A stretch of 64,000 nucleotides of DNA from Hyposmocoma kahamanoa (taxonomy: Eukaryota; Arthropoda; Insecta; Lepidoptera; Cosmopterigidae), in NCBI RefSeq assembly GCF_003589595.1, contig NW_020654422.1:17395338-17459337 (forward strand), read 5' to 3'. A model generated the notes under the pieces. It saw only the letters and a program-made list of their open reading frames with translations. It ran no database searches and was not told the origin of the DNA. Positions 25,071 to 36,108 of the stretch are shown piece after piece (position 1 is the stretch's first letter; the number at the start of each line of letters is the position of its first letter). A program made the translations under genes and the position numbers.

Positions 25071-26075
25071 GTCGAATGATAAACTCCGATAAAAGGTTTT
25101 CGATGTCGCGAGATCTCCCTTTATGCGGCAAAGTTATTAGTTGCGTGACTTTCCTGAGATTTTTTTGAGTTGAAAACGATGTAACGAGAGATAACAATAA
25201 ATTGGGATGTTACAGTCGAATGAACAAGGTGTTCAGAAAATATAGCAGAGATAGGTATTTTTATTCCCTAATATGCTTATTTCCTATGATATGAAGATTG
25301 GCTGGAAATTACTTTTAGAATTTGTATTTGATTCGGGAATAAAATAGTTTTTAAACCGTGTTATATACCCAATTTAGAAAAGGTAAGCCGATTTAGATTG
25401 AAATATCTCGTAGTAATAATCTCGTAGATCACACAAAGAAGGTTAATATAGGTTTTGGTTTTGACGGCTACATGGCGAATATTTAGGGTCTATTTGTTTA
25501 GGCAATGGTGTAGTTTTAGGAAAATTTGAAATAACCTAGGGCTTATCGTTCACCTGACATATGTTCTGCATAATGACGGGGGTATTAACATCTTAGGCTT
25601 ATTATTCGAGTATTTTTCTGTTTTATTCTATACAATATTTTAATTTTTTTACTGTTTATTGTCTTCTTGTGAACTTATTACTAAGACAAATTTTATCATG
25701 CTGTGTACACTGTTTTTGGAATGTGTTCTAGTTTATTATTGTATCAAACTATATCGGTTACCATGGTGTTGATTACATTCTGTTTGTGTACCTTTAAAAA
25801 AAACATAAGGACTCATTGAACTAATCCTAAGGATGACCAAAAAAGAGCTAGTAATTTAAAATAGATATAATACCATTTTAAACTATAACCAATTATCTTG
25901 CCATTATGGAGATTGGCACGACATGACATTTTTTTATAATATCAAGTGACCGGGGTTACCTATCAGTAGTCCGAAGTGACATTTTCCAGAAATAACGTTT
26001 GCTGGAATTTTCATAACCTCGAAAGTAATTTTGAGAGGAAAATATGTTTTCTTTTGAACCTAACTTAACCTAACC
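25071..26075. other. no gene recognised; CCTAA-like words at the right end
   Basis: AT-rich intergenic DNA. It ends in cctaacttaacctaacc (about 26059-26075), which resembles degenerate insect telomere-type repeat units and forms the target site of the next element. Confidence 0.35.
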
Positions 26076-26589
26076 TTTTTTTTTTGTTAATCCGGGGGAA
26101 TCTGCTTACAGATACCCCGGCCCCGCGGGGGCAGAGCCGGGGTTATGTGGGACTGGGCTGAACCCTGAAGGGGAGCAGCCCGACCGCACTAAACCCCCGG
26201 AGTGTTCCTCCTCTCCGCTGTAGGTGGGGGTACGGGTACGCACTCGTCCGCGCCCCCACCAGCGGCTGGCCGCGCCCTGCGCAGCCCCTCCCCGAGAAGG
26301 GAGACACAACGGTCCCCCGACTCCGAATGTGAGGCTCGCCGAACACCAGACGAGCCTTCCATCCCGGGCCCCTTTATGCTGGGCAGCGAACTCCCCCGAG
26401 TCCGCTACCCAGGGGCCATGGGGAGCCAGGACAGCATCCACTCAACTGTGAAGTTCAGTGGCTGCTCCCCCAGCCCCCACGGCGGATCTGATGAGAGGCT
26501 CCGCCGCAACACCTAACGCGCTTCCGCGCGGACTCTCCGAAGAGAGTCCCTTGGAGCGCCCACCACGGGCCAACCGCCCACATTCGGCC
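26076..26589 (-). mobile_element. GC-rich non-LTR retroposon with poly(A) tail and target duplication
   Basis: On the minus strand a very GC-rich segment of about 500 bp ends in a run of ten A residues (the plus-strand poly-T at 26076-26085). It is flanked by direct repeats aacttaacctaacc (26062-26075) and aacttaacctaccc (26590-26603), 14 bp with one mismatch, the signature of target-primed reverse transcription. The interior contains several strong GC hairpins (for example actctcttcggagagt). The long open frames on both strands here are by-products of high GC. It is a 5'-truncated LINE or a short retroposon; the R1-like composition is suggestive only. Confidence 0.7.
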
Positions 26590-26872
26590 AACTTAACCTA
26601 CCCTAACCGAACCTGATCGTGTCTTTGCGATAAACATCCAACATATCCTGAAAGAACAACGGTTCCATTATAATTCGGTTTTCGGTGTAATGAAAAATCG
26701 AACAAACGTTATTTCGGAAAAAAGAAATTCGACTTTGTGATAGGTTACCGTCCTCTGTAGGCACACTTGGCGCACCTTTGGCAACATTCGGTGATTAAGT
26801 TATGGTTACACTTCACATGGCTACTTGTATTCTTTATTGGGCAAACATACAAAAACTGACAAATATGACCGT
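26590..26872. other. short spacer, nothing recognised
   Basis: After the right-hand target copy and further cctaacc-like words, the sequence is AT-rich without features. Confidence 0.3.
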
Positions 26873-27112
26873 CTACTTCTTCTTCTTCAAGTGCTTCTCC
26901 ATTATTGAAGGTCGGCAGTCAGTATTTTTATATCTTTCTTTGTCCAGAGCTAGCCTGGACAGTTGTTTCACGGTCTTGATACCGGTCCACTCCCTGATGT
27001 TACGAAGCCATGACATTTTCCTTCTTCCAACCTTCCGCTTCCCAGCTACTTTGCCCATTATTATAGTGTGCAAAAGGTGATATCTGTCATGTCGCAGTAC
27101 ATGACCTAAATA
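26873..27112 (-). pseudogene. C-terminal fragment of a LINE endonuclease/reverse transcriptase
   Basis: The minus strand encodes YLGHVLRHDRYHLLHTIIMG, then a basic stretch GKRKVGRRKMSWLRNI and a W-x-G segment, up to a stop at 26873. This glycine/arginine-rich GKR-x-x-GRR pattern followed by S-W is the recurrent tail of RTE-type and related insect LINE polyproteins, just before the 3' end. Only about 80 codons remain of a protein of roughly 1000 residues. The endonuclease and polymerase domains are gone. It ends in a (gaa)n-rich stretch. Confidence 0.65.
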
Positions 27113-28304
27113 GGCAATCACTGCTTGAAAGTCTACGCATGTAGGAGTTAAAATAATAAAAATGACCACATCGTGGACGGTTTATTTGCAGATTTGCCTA
27201 TTTGGCTCCTTTGATGTTCGTCGCGAAACCGACCAGCGCGCGGTAATTCGAGTATAGTCTTTGCTGCATTTATCAAATAGGCAAATACTTCGTCACACAT
27301 GCCAACTACACATGGTGATTGTTTGCCAAATATATCAAATACTCAAATACAAATAGCCATAAGAAGTGCCACCATTACGCCGATTGGCAAATCCTTTCAT
27401 CTCAATGGCAAACATGTTCCACAATCCAGTATGGCGGCTACTACTAGTGACGCGTGTAGCCATCTATACTCTAGCCAAATTCGATGTCGAATGTTTAATA
27501 ACAAAATGTTGCTGGCAACCAATGATGGCATAGGAAAATATTTTTATTTTTTCAATGCTCATTACTAAAGCTTGCTCTGCCCACGGCCTGCTCCCTTAAT
27601 TGGAATTTAGATCGGTAAGTAGATAATTGGGTTACGTAGAAGTAATACTTATCTAGCCAATTATTATAAAGTTTTACAAAATACCTATTGATACGTATGA
27701 TTTAGGAATAAAAATAAGTGTTTGCATCCTATTAATATTTGCTGCTAGATGGTAGGTAATGGAACAAAATTGTAAGATTTTATTTGATATTAATTTACCA
27801 CATATTATATCATCCAACATCTATTTCCGATTTTAAATTTAAATTACCACCAGAACTCGAATGTTTGCAATCTCTCCCTTCAAATGAAAAAGTCATTAGG
27901 GATGACACAGTTTTACAAATAATTAATTACTGGTCATTTTTATGTCATTTTTAGGTGATTTGAAACTTCTGTTGTATAATATTTATTATAAACAAGACTT
28001 CAAGATTTAATATTATCCATAATCTAGTTGAATTTCGGGGGAAAATATTGAAATTGTGGTAACAGTGAAAGATTCTGAGATGGAAACCCTAAAAATCATG
28101 TTTTTGTTTGTTGACATTTATTCTATAGTGTATGCTATCGCTACGACAAGAATACGTTACGTTTTTATTTACTAATTATCTAATGATATTGATTAACAGC
28201 TATTTGTGATAAAACTAATGCTAAATGTTTTGAAAAATAATAATCATTGTTTAACTAGCCAATAACGATCTTCTTTTTATTCCTAATGCTAAATATAAAA
28301 TTTA
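27113..28304. other. no gene recognised
   Basis: A pair of words in inverted orientation (atttgcctatttgg near 27195 and tcaaataggcaaat near 27275) flanks about 80 bp. Several tggcaaa words follow to 27420. The rest is AT-rich. No protein or RNA gene can be supported. Confidence 0.3.
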
Positions 28305-28455
28305 ACAGCCGTCATGACCGAACGGTTATAATGTCTGCCACGCAGAGGCCCCGGGTTCGATTCCTGTGCCGGGAGAAATATTTGTATGGCTTACATTTAT
28401 TTCTCTCGTGAGATTGCGTAATTTGTGGTTGTCTATGTGTGTGTCCATGACCCGT
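28305..28455 (+). mobile_element. tRNA-derived SINE, family A, copy 3 (3' truncated)
   Basis: Head gaccgaacggttataatg, B-box gggttcgattcc and body words (aaatatttgtatggcttac, tttctctcgtgag) match the family. The ccctagcg-rich 3' part seen in other copies is missing, so this copy is truncated or replaced after tgtccatgacc. Confidence 0.75.
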
Positions 28456-29629
28456 ATATATGTGTGTTTCCTTGTGTGCGCGCGTAAATAGAAATTTAAT
28501 GAATAATATTTGGAATTCATAATTTAGGCGTTTTATTCAAAACCTGAAAGACAGTGACAAATATTGTTATTTCGCTCCTTTACAGTGAAAGTGATCTAAT
28601 ATGGACCTAATTTTTAAAAATCAACAAATTGAGTTTATACCGTAAATCGATCTTATTAATATCAATGTCATAAGGTCGTTAATCTATAAAGGTCGAATAG
28701 CACAGGCACAAGTAATAATATAATACATGATACTAATTGGGAGATTATAACTGTCACTGATATCAATTATTATCTCCCAAAAAGTACAAAATGTTAGATG
28801 ATTGAATATAGGCTTTGGTATGGCACTCTTGTGATACGATAAGCAGAAGACTACGACAGGATATTACCCTGGAAATTCTTTTAAAAGCATTACCTTCCTT
28901 ATGATTTTATTCTACTCGGGTAAAGGAACAATATTATATAAAATACTTTACGAGTACGAAAGCCAGTGTTTTTATAGCCCTCTCTTTTGTGTTTGTCCAA
29001 CAAATTTCACGATATAGTTACCGGGTGACTGTATGCGGAACAATGCCCTCTTCCTGGCTTTATATTTAGGGATCCACTAATAAAACTGCAATAGAAATGT
29101 TTTTATCGATAAAAAAATAGAGGCTCTTCGTTAAGTCTCTTTCACTCTTATATACTATTTTGTATTTTAAGTACCAATATTAAATTTCCTTTGTCTTAAC
29201 CATTTTGTACCTAATACTTTATTAAACACAATTTACCTGTTCGAACATTGTGGAAAAAAGTGTGCAAAAAGCAATTTTCAGACCTTAACACGGAACCTTT
29301 GCACATTTTGTATATCTACAGTTATGTACTTTCTCGACGTTTTTCCAATTTGAACGATTTTTTTTTCAATTACGGTAACGATTCAGGGGGTCGGCTTTTT
29401 AGTCCCCTTTGTGGTAAAAAGGATAATAGTTGAAGAGTTTCGCTCCATCGTGTTAATTATTTCCTTTCCGTGAGCTATTCTGAAGGTAAAAGCTTTGAGA
29501 ACTTTTCTTCACGGGGTTTTGACTCAATGGAACCTAATACTGAAGTGATAATAGGGCGTCAGGTTACTGTTTACTTATTGAATTATTTTCATTATTTTTA
29601 ATAGCTTAAAGATAATGGAAATAATGGAA
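28456..29629. other. no gene recognised
   Basis: AT-rich; no coding frame, repeat or structure can be supported. Confidence 0.3.
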
Positions 29630-30076
29630 CGTACATATCTTTAAGCTGTTGCTTCAAATGATTATAAACAAAGTGTTTTGCTGAGTACTTTGTTTGAACT
29701 TCAATCATATTGAATATCCAAAAGGCATTCCAAGCAACGTACTGTATTGTGCATAATTAAGAAAGATTTTTGTAACGAAAGTTAAGCTCCGAATAAGGCT
29801 GCACAATTGTGGAACGATCTCCCATATGAAATTCGGCATTTTAGTCGCTTCCTATTTTTAACAGACATCAAAAAAATCCGAGGAGGTTATACGTTTGGCT
29901 GTATGTATGTTTCATACCTACAACCGAACGTCTGTCAAAAATAGGAAACATATAAATATTTAAGATATAAGAATATTTAATAATATTCATAAGAATATTT
30001 TATGGAAAACAAAGTCCTCAGCAAAACACTTTGTTTATAATCATATGAAGCAATAGCTTAAAGATATGTATGTACG
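29630..30076. repeat. composite segment bounded by 65-bp inverted repeats
   Basis: Positions 29630-29694 match the reverse complement of 30007-30076 with only a few differences; both contain attataaacaaagtgttttg. The interior carries a LINE tail (29786-29878) and a second, inner inverted pair around tcctatttttaacagac and gtctgtcaaaaatagga. It could be a foldback transposon that captured retroelement sequence, or a local inverted duplication. Confidence 0.65.
29786..29878 (+). pseudogene. LINE polyprotein C-terminal remnant
   Basis: The plus strand reads APNKAAQLWNDLPYEIRHF and a few more residues. The A-x-x-L-W-N-x-L-P-x-x-I-R pattern is the recurrent C-terminal motif of CR1/L2/Jockey-type LINE polyproteins. 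About 31 codons survive, with a stop just upstream. Confidence 0.5.
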
Positions 30077-30560
30077 TTTGGCTGTAAATTATGTTTTCAG
30101 ATTTCTCCGTCAATTGTAGACCGATTTTGACATATTTTTTTTTGGTTGAAAAGGTGCACTCTCGCGGTGGTCCCATTGTCACCAAGTCAAAATATGATGA
30201 GGGGATCCGTGGAAATCGAGGAAAATCCTCTAATTTTAAAGATATGCCGATTTCTCCATGAATAATGGACTGATATTGAAAATTCTTTTTTGTTTGAAAG
30301 ACATACATAACCTCGAGGTGGTCCCTGATGCCAACGATGCTGTTCCGGGTTCGTTTCGGCTATCGTAAATTAAAAATATATTTTCCGCATATAAAAGACG
30401 ACTTTTCACTTGACACAATACATGTAATCAACAAATCACCGCCACCATGACAACCAGAAAAAATATGAAATGTACAAAGGAGTCCGTAACAATCCCATTG
30501 TCAGTAAGAAGTCAGAATGTGATGGAAATCGGAAAAAGTCGATAAGCATTTTTTTTGATT
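30060..30560 (+). repeat. dispersed repeat F, copy 2
   Basis: This is the plus-strand counterpart of 20298-20840, sharing gatttctccgtcaat, cattgtcaccaagtcaaaat, aaatcgaggaaaatcc and acaaaggagtccgtaaca. The pair lies about 10 kb apart in inverted orientation. The overlapping minus-strand frames are not genes. Confidence 0.7.
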
Positions 30561-30788
30561 GCGCAAATATCTTCTAACACGGTCCTAGTTTGCAACATGT
30601 ATATATTTATTAGTAAGAATAAGTTTAATTGGATATATTTATTTATACGTATATTTATGTAGGTATAGTACATCTTTATTTATTTATTAAGAATTTGATA
30701 AATTATAATGGAAGTTATATATAATCCAATTCATTTTTATTTGTAAATTGGCACATTACTTCCTTATTTATTAGCTTTCCTCTACCTC

Positions 30789-30900
30789 AAAGGTTGTCAG
30801 GAAGATATCGGTCTTAGAGATAAGACCGCCTTTGCCCACATTAGGTTTAAGTTGTTCATGTGCTTTTCTGTTCTTGTGTGTGAGCAATAAAGTGTATATC
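30789..30900 (+). mobile_element. LINE 3'-UTR remnant
   Basis: The words aaaggttgtcaggaagata, a short self-complementary tcggtcttagagataagaccg and then gagcaataaagtg form a typical 3' end of an insect LINE, including a polyadenylation-type aataaa. No coding part of the element precedes it. Confidence 0.5.
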
Positions 30901-31198
30901 CATCTATCTGTCTATTCACTTATACTTGTTTCTTATTTTAGGATAAGATTTAGTCATACGACAAAACACCATGACTTCAAATGTACTCAATTTTTAATCA
31001 AATCTTTAGGGTGTAGTCACATAAGCTGCATTAACTGAATTGCAAATGCAAAACAGCAATAAGGGTGCTGTTCAAATAGACGTGCAATTCGACTGCACGT
31101 TAGTTGCATGCAATTCTACTGTGCATTATTTCGTAATATAAAGAAAATATGCACAAAGAAATTGCCTAAAGTACAGGTACTCATATACTTAGTTTAAG

Positions 31199-31410
31199 CC
31201 GGGTTTTCACTACACAAGTACGCTCGGACGGAGTCCACTCGGATGACTACTCGAACGCTACTCGTAGGTAGCGTGTAAACACGTGATCCGAGCGCGCTCG
31301 AACATCGGTATCCAATCAATACGCTACGAGTAGCTAGCTACCTACGAGTAGCGTCCGAATAATCATCCGTGTGGACTCGGTTCGATCATACTCGTACAGT
31401 GAAAACCTGG
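31199..31410. mobile_element. MITE with long inverted repeats, about 210 bp
   Basis: The ends ccgggttttcact and agtgaaaacctgg are inverted copies. Complementarity continues for nearly the whole element, including the self-complementary gctactcgtaggtagc on both arms and gtccactcggatgactact with its partner. A transcript would fold into one long hairpin. It is noncoding. Flanking bases tttaag and ttttag may be an imperfect target duplication. Confidence 0.8.
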
Positions 31411-33651
31411 TTTTAGGCATCGCAAGTACACTGTAAGTTTGTAAGATTAAAATATAGAGCTTTGATATGAAGATTACTTTGTTTTATTATTACAATTAAT
31501 TAACTTCAATATTCCAAGAATCTCCTCGCGTACCAAAAATACATGTCATTGTACCTTGGTTTTACGAATTACGGCAAAAACACATTTATCCGATCCTCGT
31601 GTAAGTATTATAATGAGAAATTGAATGACATCAATATTTTGTCGTTATCATTAACGAGTTACAAGAAAAAACTGGGAAATATTATATTTTACAGAGGACC
31701 CCGGGAATAAACTAAAACCTCTGTGACATATTTAATTACTGTGCACAATATATAGTTTTATTTATTTGCTGTTTGTGTATTTTACATAGGTGCCTATTGT
31801 ACAAACTCACATTTTTTAATACTTGTACGTATTTAATGGAACAACCTGATTTGTCAGTAAGTTAATATATTTCTTGTAAGATTTGTATAAGACTGTATGT
31901 TTTCCTAAATAAATAAATAAAATAAAAAAATATCTTTTAGGCTTCTTTTTTATTGTTTATTTTAATATTATCATAGCTTCATTTACATTTCGTCGAGGAT
32001 AATGCAATTACGCGTAACTAGCATTGGATTATGAGTTTCCATTTTGGTAATTTAGTGGCCAAACCAAATACGCGTAAATGGCAACCAAATTAGCGTGATT
32101 TACGGAAATCTATTGTTATCAGTCCGTAGACAACACAAATTAATGCTTACTGTGCAACAATGAAAGTTGTAGCCATTGAAATAACAAAGTAACAACTTTA
32201 AATCCCTCTAAGTGAAAATTTGGTTTAGGGCAGATACGCGCCTTTTACCAATGCTACATACGCGGATTTGCACTATCCCCGACGATTTGTTTTAATTGTA
32301 TTGTATTAGATTAAGTTAAAATTAAATAAATTTATCTTATCTTAAATTACTATCTATTATTATCTTATATACCTGTACGCAGTTATGAAGCAGTTAGCGT
32401 GTAGTAGAGTTATGTTTATTTCCGACCACATGCCAGATACTGTTTTTATCAAAATGCCGCTCTTGAAACCCACTCAGTTGTTGGAACGGAGGAATAATCC
32501 TTTTCATAATCTTTTCCTTATTGGTTAATTATAAGTAATTCCAATTACTCTCCTTTGCCCCCACGTGTAAGTCGTAAATCGCTTCACATTACATGTAACA
32601 CGTGACACAGTCGTACACAAAGCTGGGCAGATTAAAGGTCAGCCCCAAAGGTGGCAATTAATCGTGTCCTCTTTAAAAGAGACGAACTTTTGTCAACTAA
32701 AAGGGCAACGTTTTGCTAATGTCAAAGCGCTCCAGGCGAGGATCGGCCTAAATAAGTTCATCGGTGTATTGCGTTAAACCGGATTCTCAGGACATCCTGT
32801 TTCCATTTTAATTCTGAGAACACAATGTCCCTTTTATAATAACGCAATTTTCTGCTCACCTACATCAGTTTCAGAGTCTCTCTGAGAGCGCAATTCGTCT
32901 TTATTATTCCGCTTTTCCCATTCAGTCAACCCCTGCTAACTTTTTATGATGGCAGCATTGGACTTCAGTACTTCAATTAAGAAATATTATGTCAGTGCTA
33001 CTTTTTTGTGTACAGTGTTAGCAGCGATGTGTACTGCGGCCAGAGTCTTGAATTAACTGTAGAACGTTCCGTCTTCAGACAAAATATTTCTTAGCAACAA
33101 TTGAAGCAAAGTAACTCGTATTGTCTGCCCAGATGTACAGACTATGGCATTGATTTGCTTAGTGCAATAGACGTTTTAGAAGGGTTCTCCCATTTCCGTC
33201 GACTCTTAAAGCAAGGCCCATGCTTTAAGAGTCGATACTATTTCAGCATGAATTAAAATTTTTCCCGTATTAATAGGGTTTATTTTGCTTGGATCGAGCG
33301 TCAGGAGCACTGGATTTATTTCAGAATTTATTTTTTTACAAACGTAATTAAAGCCATTTGTAAAATGTATGTACTCGTATAGTATGCGTGTTCCATTTAG
33401 TTAAATGGATATGTAAAAAAAATCATTGGTACATGTAAAGTACCTACAGAATACACAGGTTTCCTTGTAAAATTTCGAGGCAAATTTGTGTTTTTTTCTA
33501 TCGTGAAAATGTTTAAGAATCGTGTTTTCACACCGTATAGTCGGGGTATATTTTAAATTTTACTATATATTTTTTCTAAAGTCAACACTTGTTTCAACAC
33601 TTTCACTGTTATGCAGAATCAACCATTTAAGGTTGTATGGACACTTAAGTC
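31411..33651. other. no gene recognised
   Basis: A retroelement-like aaataaataaataaaataaa tail lies near 31900-31925. The stretch 32560-32900 has a more balanced composition and could be regulatory. No exon or element is otherwise supported. Confidence 0.35.
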
Positions 33652-33879
33652 CATTGACTTACAAATAAATAGACGACGGGTCTAATACAAAAACCACGAA
33701 AAAAATGTCCCAAGTCAACCTATTCGAAATTTAAATTGTAATGTCATCGCAGTATCGCGCTGTCAGTAGAACAAATGAAGACTAAAGCGGAGTGTCGCGC
33801 TCTGTATACGATTTTAGCGCCTTACAAGTGCGGACACTTTTTAGCGCGGACCCGACGTCCATATAATTGTAAGTCAATG
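33652..33879. mobile_element. hAT-like MITE, copy 1
   Basis: Inverted ends cattgacttaca and tgtaagtcaatg enclose 228 bp. The flanks cttaagtc (33644-33651) and cttaaatc (33880-33887) look like an 8-bp target duplication with one mismatch, as hAT elements make. Interior words (gacgtcgggtc, ttagcgcgga, aggttgacttgggacatt in inverse) are shared with the copy at 55034-55314, which lies in the opposite orientation. Confidence 0.75.
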
Positions 33880-33908
33880 CTTAAATCTCTCTTTTAACTA
33901 TGTGTTGT

Positions 33909-33942
33909 TACAAAATATGTGTTGCGTAACACATATTTTGTA
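33909..33942. repeat. perfect 15-bp palindromic stem with 4-base loop
   Basis: tacaaaatatgtgtt at 33909 is exactly complementary to 33928-33942 around gcgt. It lies 30 bp outside the hAT-like MITE. No function is implied. Confidence 0.7.
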
Positions 33943-34389
33943 TTACATGTCGTACAAATAAATTTTATGAAAAACTATGAAGTTCTTTTTATTTTTCCTG
34001 TAAAACTCACGTTTCAAGCTTGAAGGAAAATTTGATCTTAAACTGATGTATTAATTTAAAATTGAGCTACATATTGAAAAGTTAAAAGTTAATTTGTCCA
34101 AAATGTACACCTGCCCGGTGTATATTTTTTCTACAACGTCATAAGTACTTTACTAAATTGCATCATTTAAGTTTACCTTTGTGCGAGTACGTTGTTCTCT
34201 ACGCTGTATCTATTCAATATTGTAATATCCCCATTATTACAGATGGAAATAAATAATTGTAAAAAAAATAACCATCAGGTTGAGTGAGTAACTTCAGAAG
34301 TTTCTCACAGATGCGCTGAAGGCGGAAAAAGCCATTTAAACTCGACACAAAGATTTTTTATAACAAACAAAGAAATTCGTAAATCCTGC

Positions 34390-34495
34390 TAACTCGCTCG
34401 GCTGCTTAAGAGCGTTAGCACCGGCAATACAACAGACACTGGTTTGAGTCCAGTCAGATCCTTAGAATTGTTCGATCTTTGTATCAATAATAAGC
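34390..34495 (+). mobile_element. tRNA-like element, family B, copy 2
   Basis: A degenerate A-box region (cggctgcttaagagcg), a B-box-like ggtttgagtcc and the family 3' word gttcgatctttgtatcaa are present. The upstream flank ataacaaacaaagaaattcg is close to the inverse of family 3' sequence. Confidence 0.55.
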
Positions 34496-35395
34496 AATGA
34501 TAGTTAAAGAGGCCAAAATTCCTCACAAGTAAATGTGTCTATATCTGGCTTCCGTAAAAAAAAAATAAAGTAAGTCAGCTTCCATCTCAAATAAAATTGT
34601 TATATCATTTATTAGTTCTTACAATTATTACTCAGACATTACTATGATCATTTTTTATATTTTATAGGTATATGAAAGCACTGCACATTTAAGGTATAAA
34701 TTGTAATTATTTATTTTCGAGTTTTAATTAGGTTTAATCGATTTGTAATTTTATTTTATTTATTTAGTTAAGTATTTAAAGCCATCTACCCCTTATCAGG
34801 CTCCAATTGAAAACCAGTTATGTTAGTCTTTTATTTTTAACTGGTACTACTTGTTTCAAATAAAGTTGTGAATAGCCAAATAAATGTTTCTTTCTTTTAT
34901 AAATAAACTCAGGTCTAAATACCAGATTCCTTTCAAAATAACAACTTGTGAAACTTAATTCCCAAATTAAAGAATGTTCTCTGATACTAAATCCCTCTGG
35001 ACAGTGGATTACACCTGATATTTTTTTTGGGGCGTACGTCAAGGGACATTGCCTAGTCTTTACCCTGGCCTGAAAAACCGGACCCTTGTGATTGATGGGG
35101 CAAAGCATGGGCGAATAAACAGACCCGCACGTTTGTAATGGCTCTCAGGTGGTCCCTGGTTTTTGTTTAAATCTGGACAATACATTGAAATTCGGGTACG
35201 GCTTTCGGTTTTGAGTTTTTTTTGCTAGATTTATTGGAGTTGATATAATCTGTCAGAATGTTTACGGATTTTGTCTCACATATGCGTTATCCTATTTCTT
35301 ACTCTTTGGCTGTAGTATTCTACAGTTTGTTTCATCTGACTGTCACTTGTTTTTACATTGTGGCATCATTTTAGAAATTGGATGTCTACATTACC
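34496..35395. other. no gene recognised; probable mariner left flank
   Basis: A 96-codon minus-strand frame (34818-35108) has no recognisable domain. The last 200 bp should contain the left end of the mariner copy, but I could not identify its inverted repeat. Confidence 0.3.
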
Positions 35396-36108
35396 ATGGA
35401 TTTAACTTGTGAAAATTTTCGTAGTATGATTTTCTACGACTTTAAGTGTAATGTAACAGCTCAGCGGAACTTTGCTCAGCTTCAAACTACTTTTGGCGGC
35501 GAAGCACCATGCAAGACGACTATTTATACCTGGTTTGCAGAATTCAAACACGGTCGTGTGAATCTCAGTGACGAATTTCGTGATGGTCGTCCACCGCTGT
35601 GAACAACAAAAACATCGACGTTGTGCGCCGTATGATCAAAACAGACAGGCATGTGACATACCATGTGATTCGGACATCTTTAGGCATAGGCATGAGTGAA
35701 ATACAGTCAATACTACACAAACATTTGGGTGTGAAAAAGCTGTGCTGTGAAAGACAAATGTTTTTTCTGAAGGTGAACAACGTTGACCTTATGAGCCATC
35801 CCGCGTACAGTCCCGACCTGGCACCTTGTGACTTTTATTTATTTCCAAAAATCAACAACCAGTTACGCGGTCAACGATTTTCATCACCTGAAGAGGCTGT
35901 CGAAGAGTATGAAAAATATGTTTCAGAGATTGTCACGGAGGAGTGGCATAAATGTTTTCAAAATTGGTTTATTCGTATTAAAAAGTCCATTAGCGTTCTA
36001 ATGGAGAATATTTTTAGAAACAATAAATTAATTTCTGGTCATTTATTGTATTTTTTTCTTATTCATTCCGGAAACACACATGTACTGCTAATTTCGCATA
36101 GAGAATAG
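35396..36108 (+). pseudogene. mariner transposase, internally deleted and frameshifted
   Basis: The first part reads MDLTCENFRSMIFYDF and runs through a helix-turn-helix region with TTIYTWFAEFKHGRVNLSDE to DGRPPL, where a frameshift creates a stop (35600-35602). In the next frame NNKNIDVVRRMI and the HVTYHVIRTSLGIG region continue to HLGVKKLC. The protein then jumps to NVDLMSHPAYSPDLAPCDFY and QRFSSPEEAVEEYEKYV at the C-terminus. The middle, which holds the first two catalytic aspartates of the DDE/D triad, is missing; only the third (PDLAPCD) remains. About 205 of roughly 345 family residues are left, so it cannot be active. It is a Tc1/mariner superfamily element of the mariner group. The plus-strand TIRs were not located. 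Confidence 0.9.

Noticed and set aside
26106..26516. Several long frames on both strands
   Set aside because: High GC depletes stop codons; no frame has domain content and the segment has the hallmarks of a retroposon.
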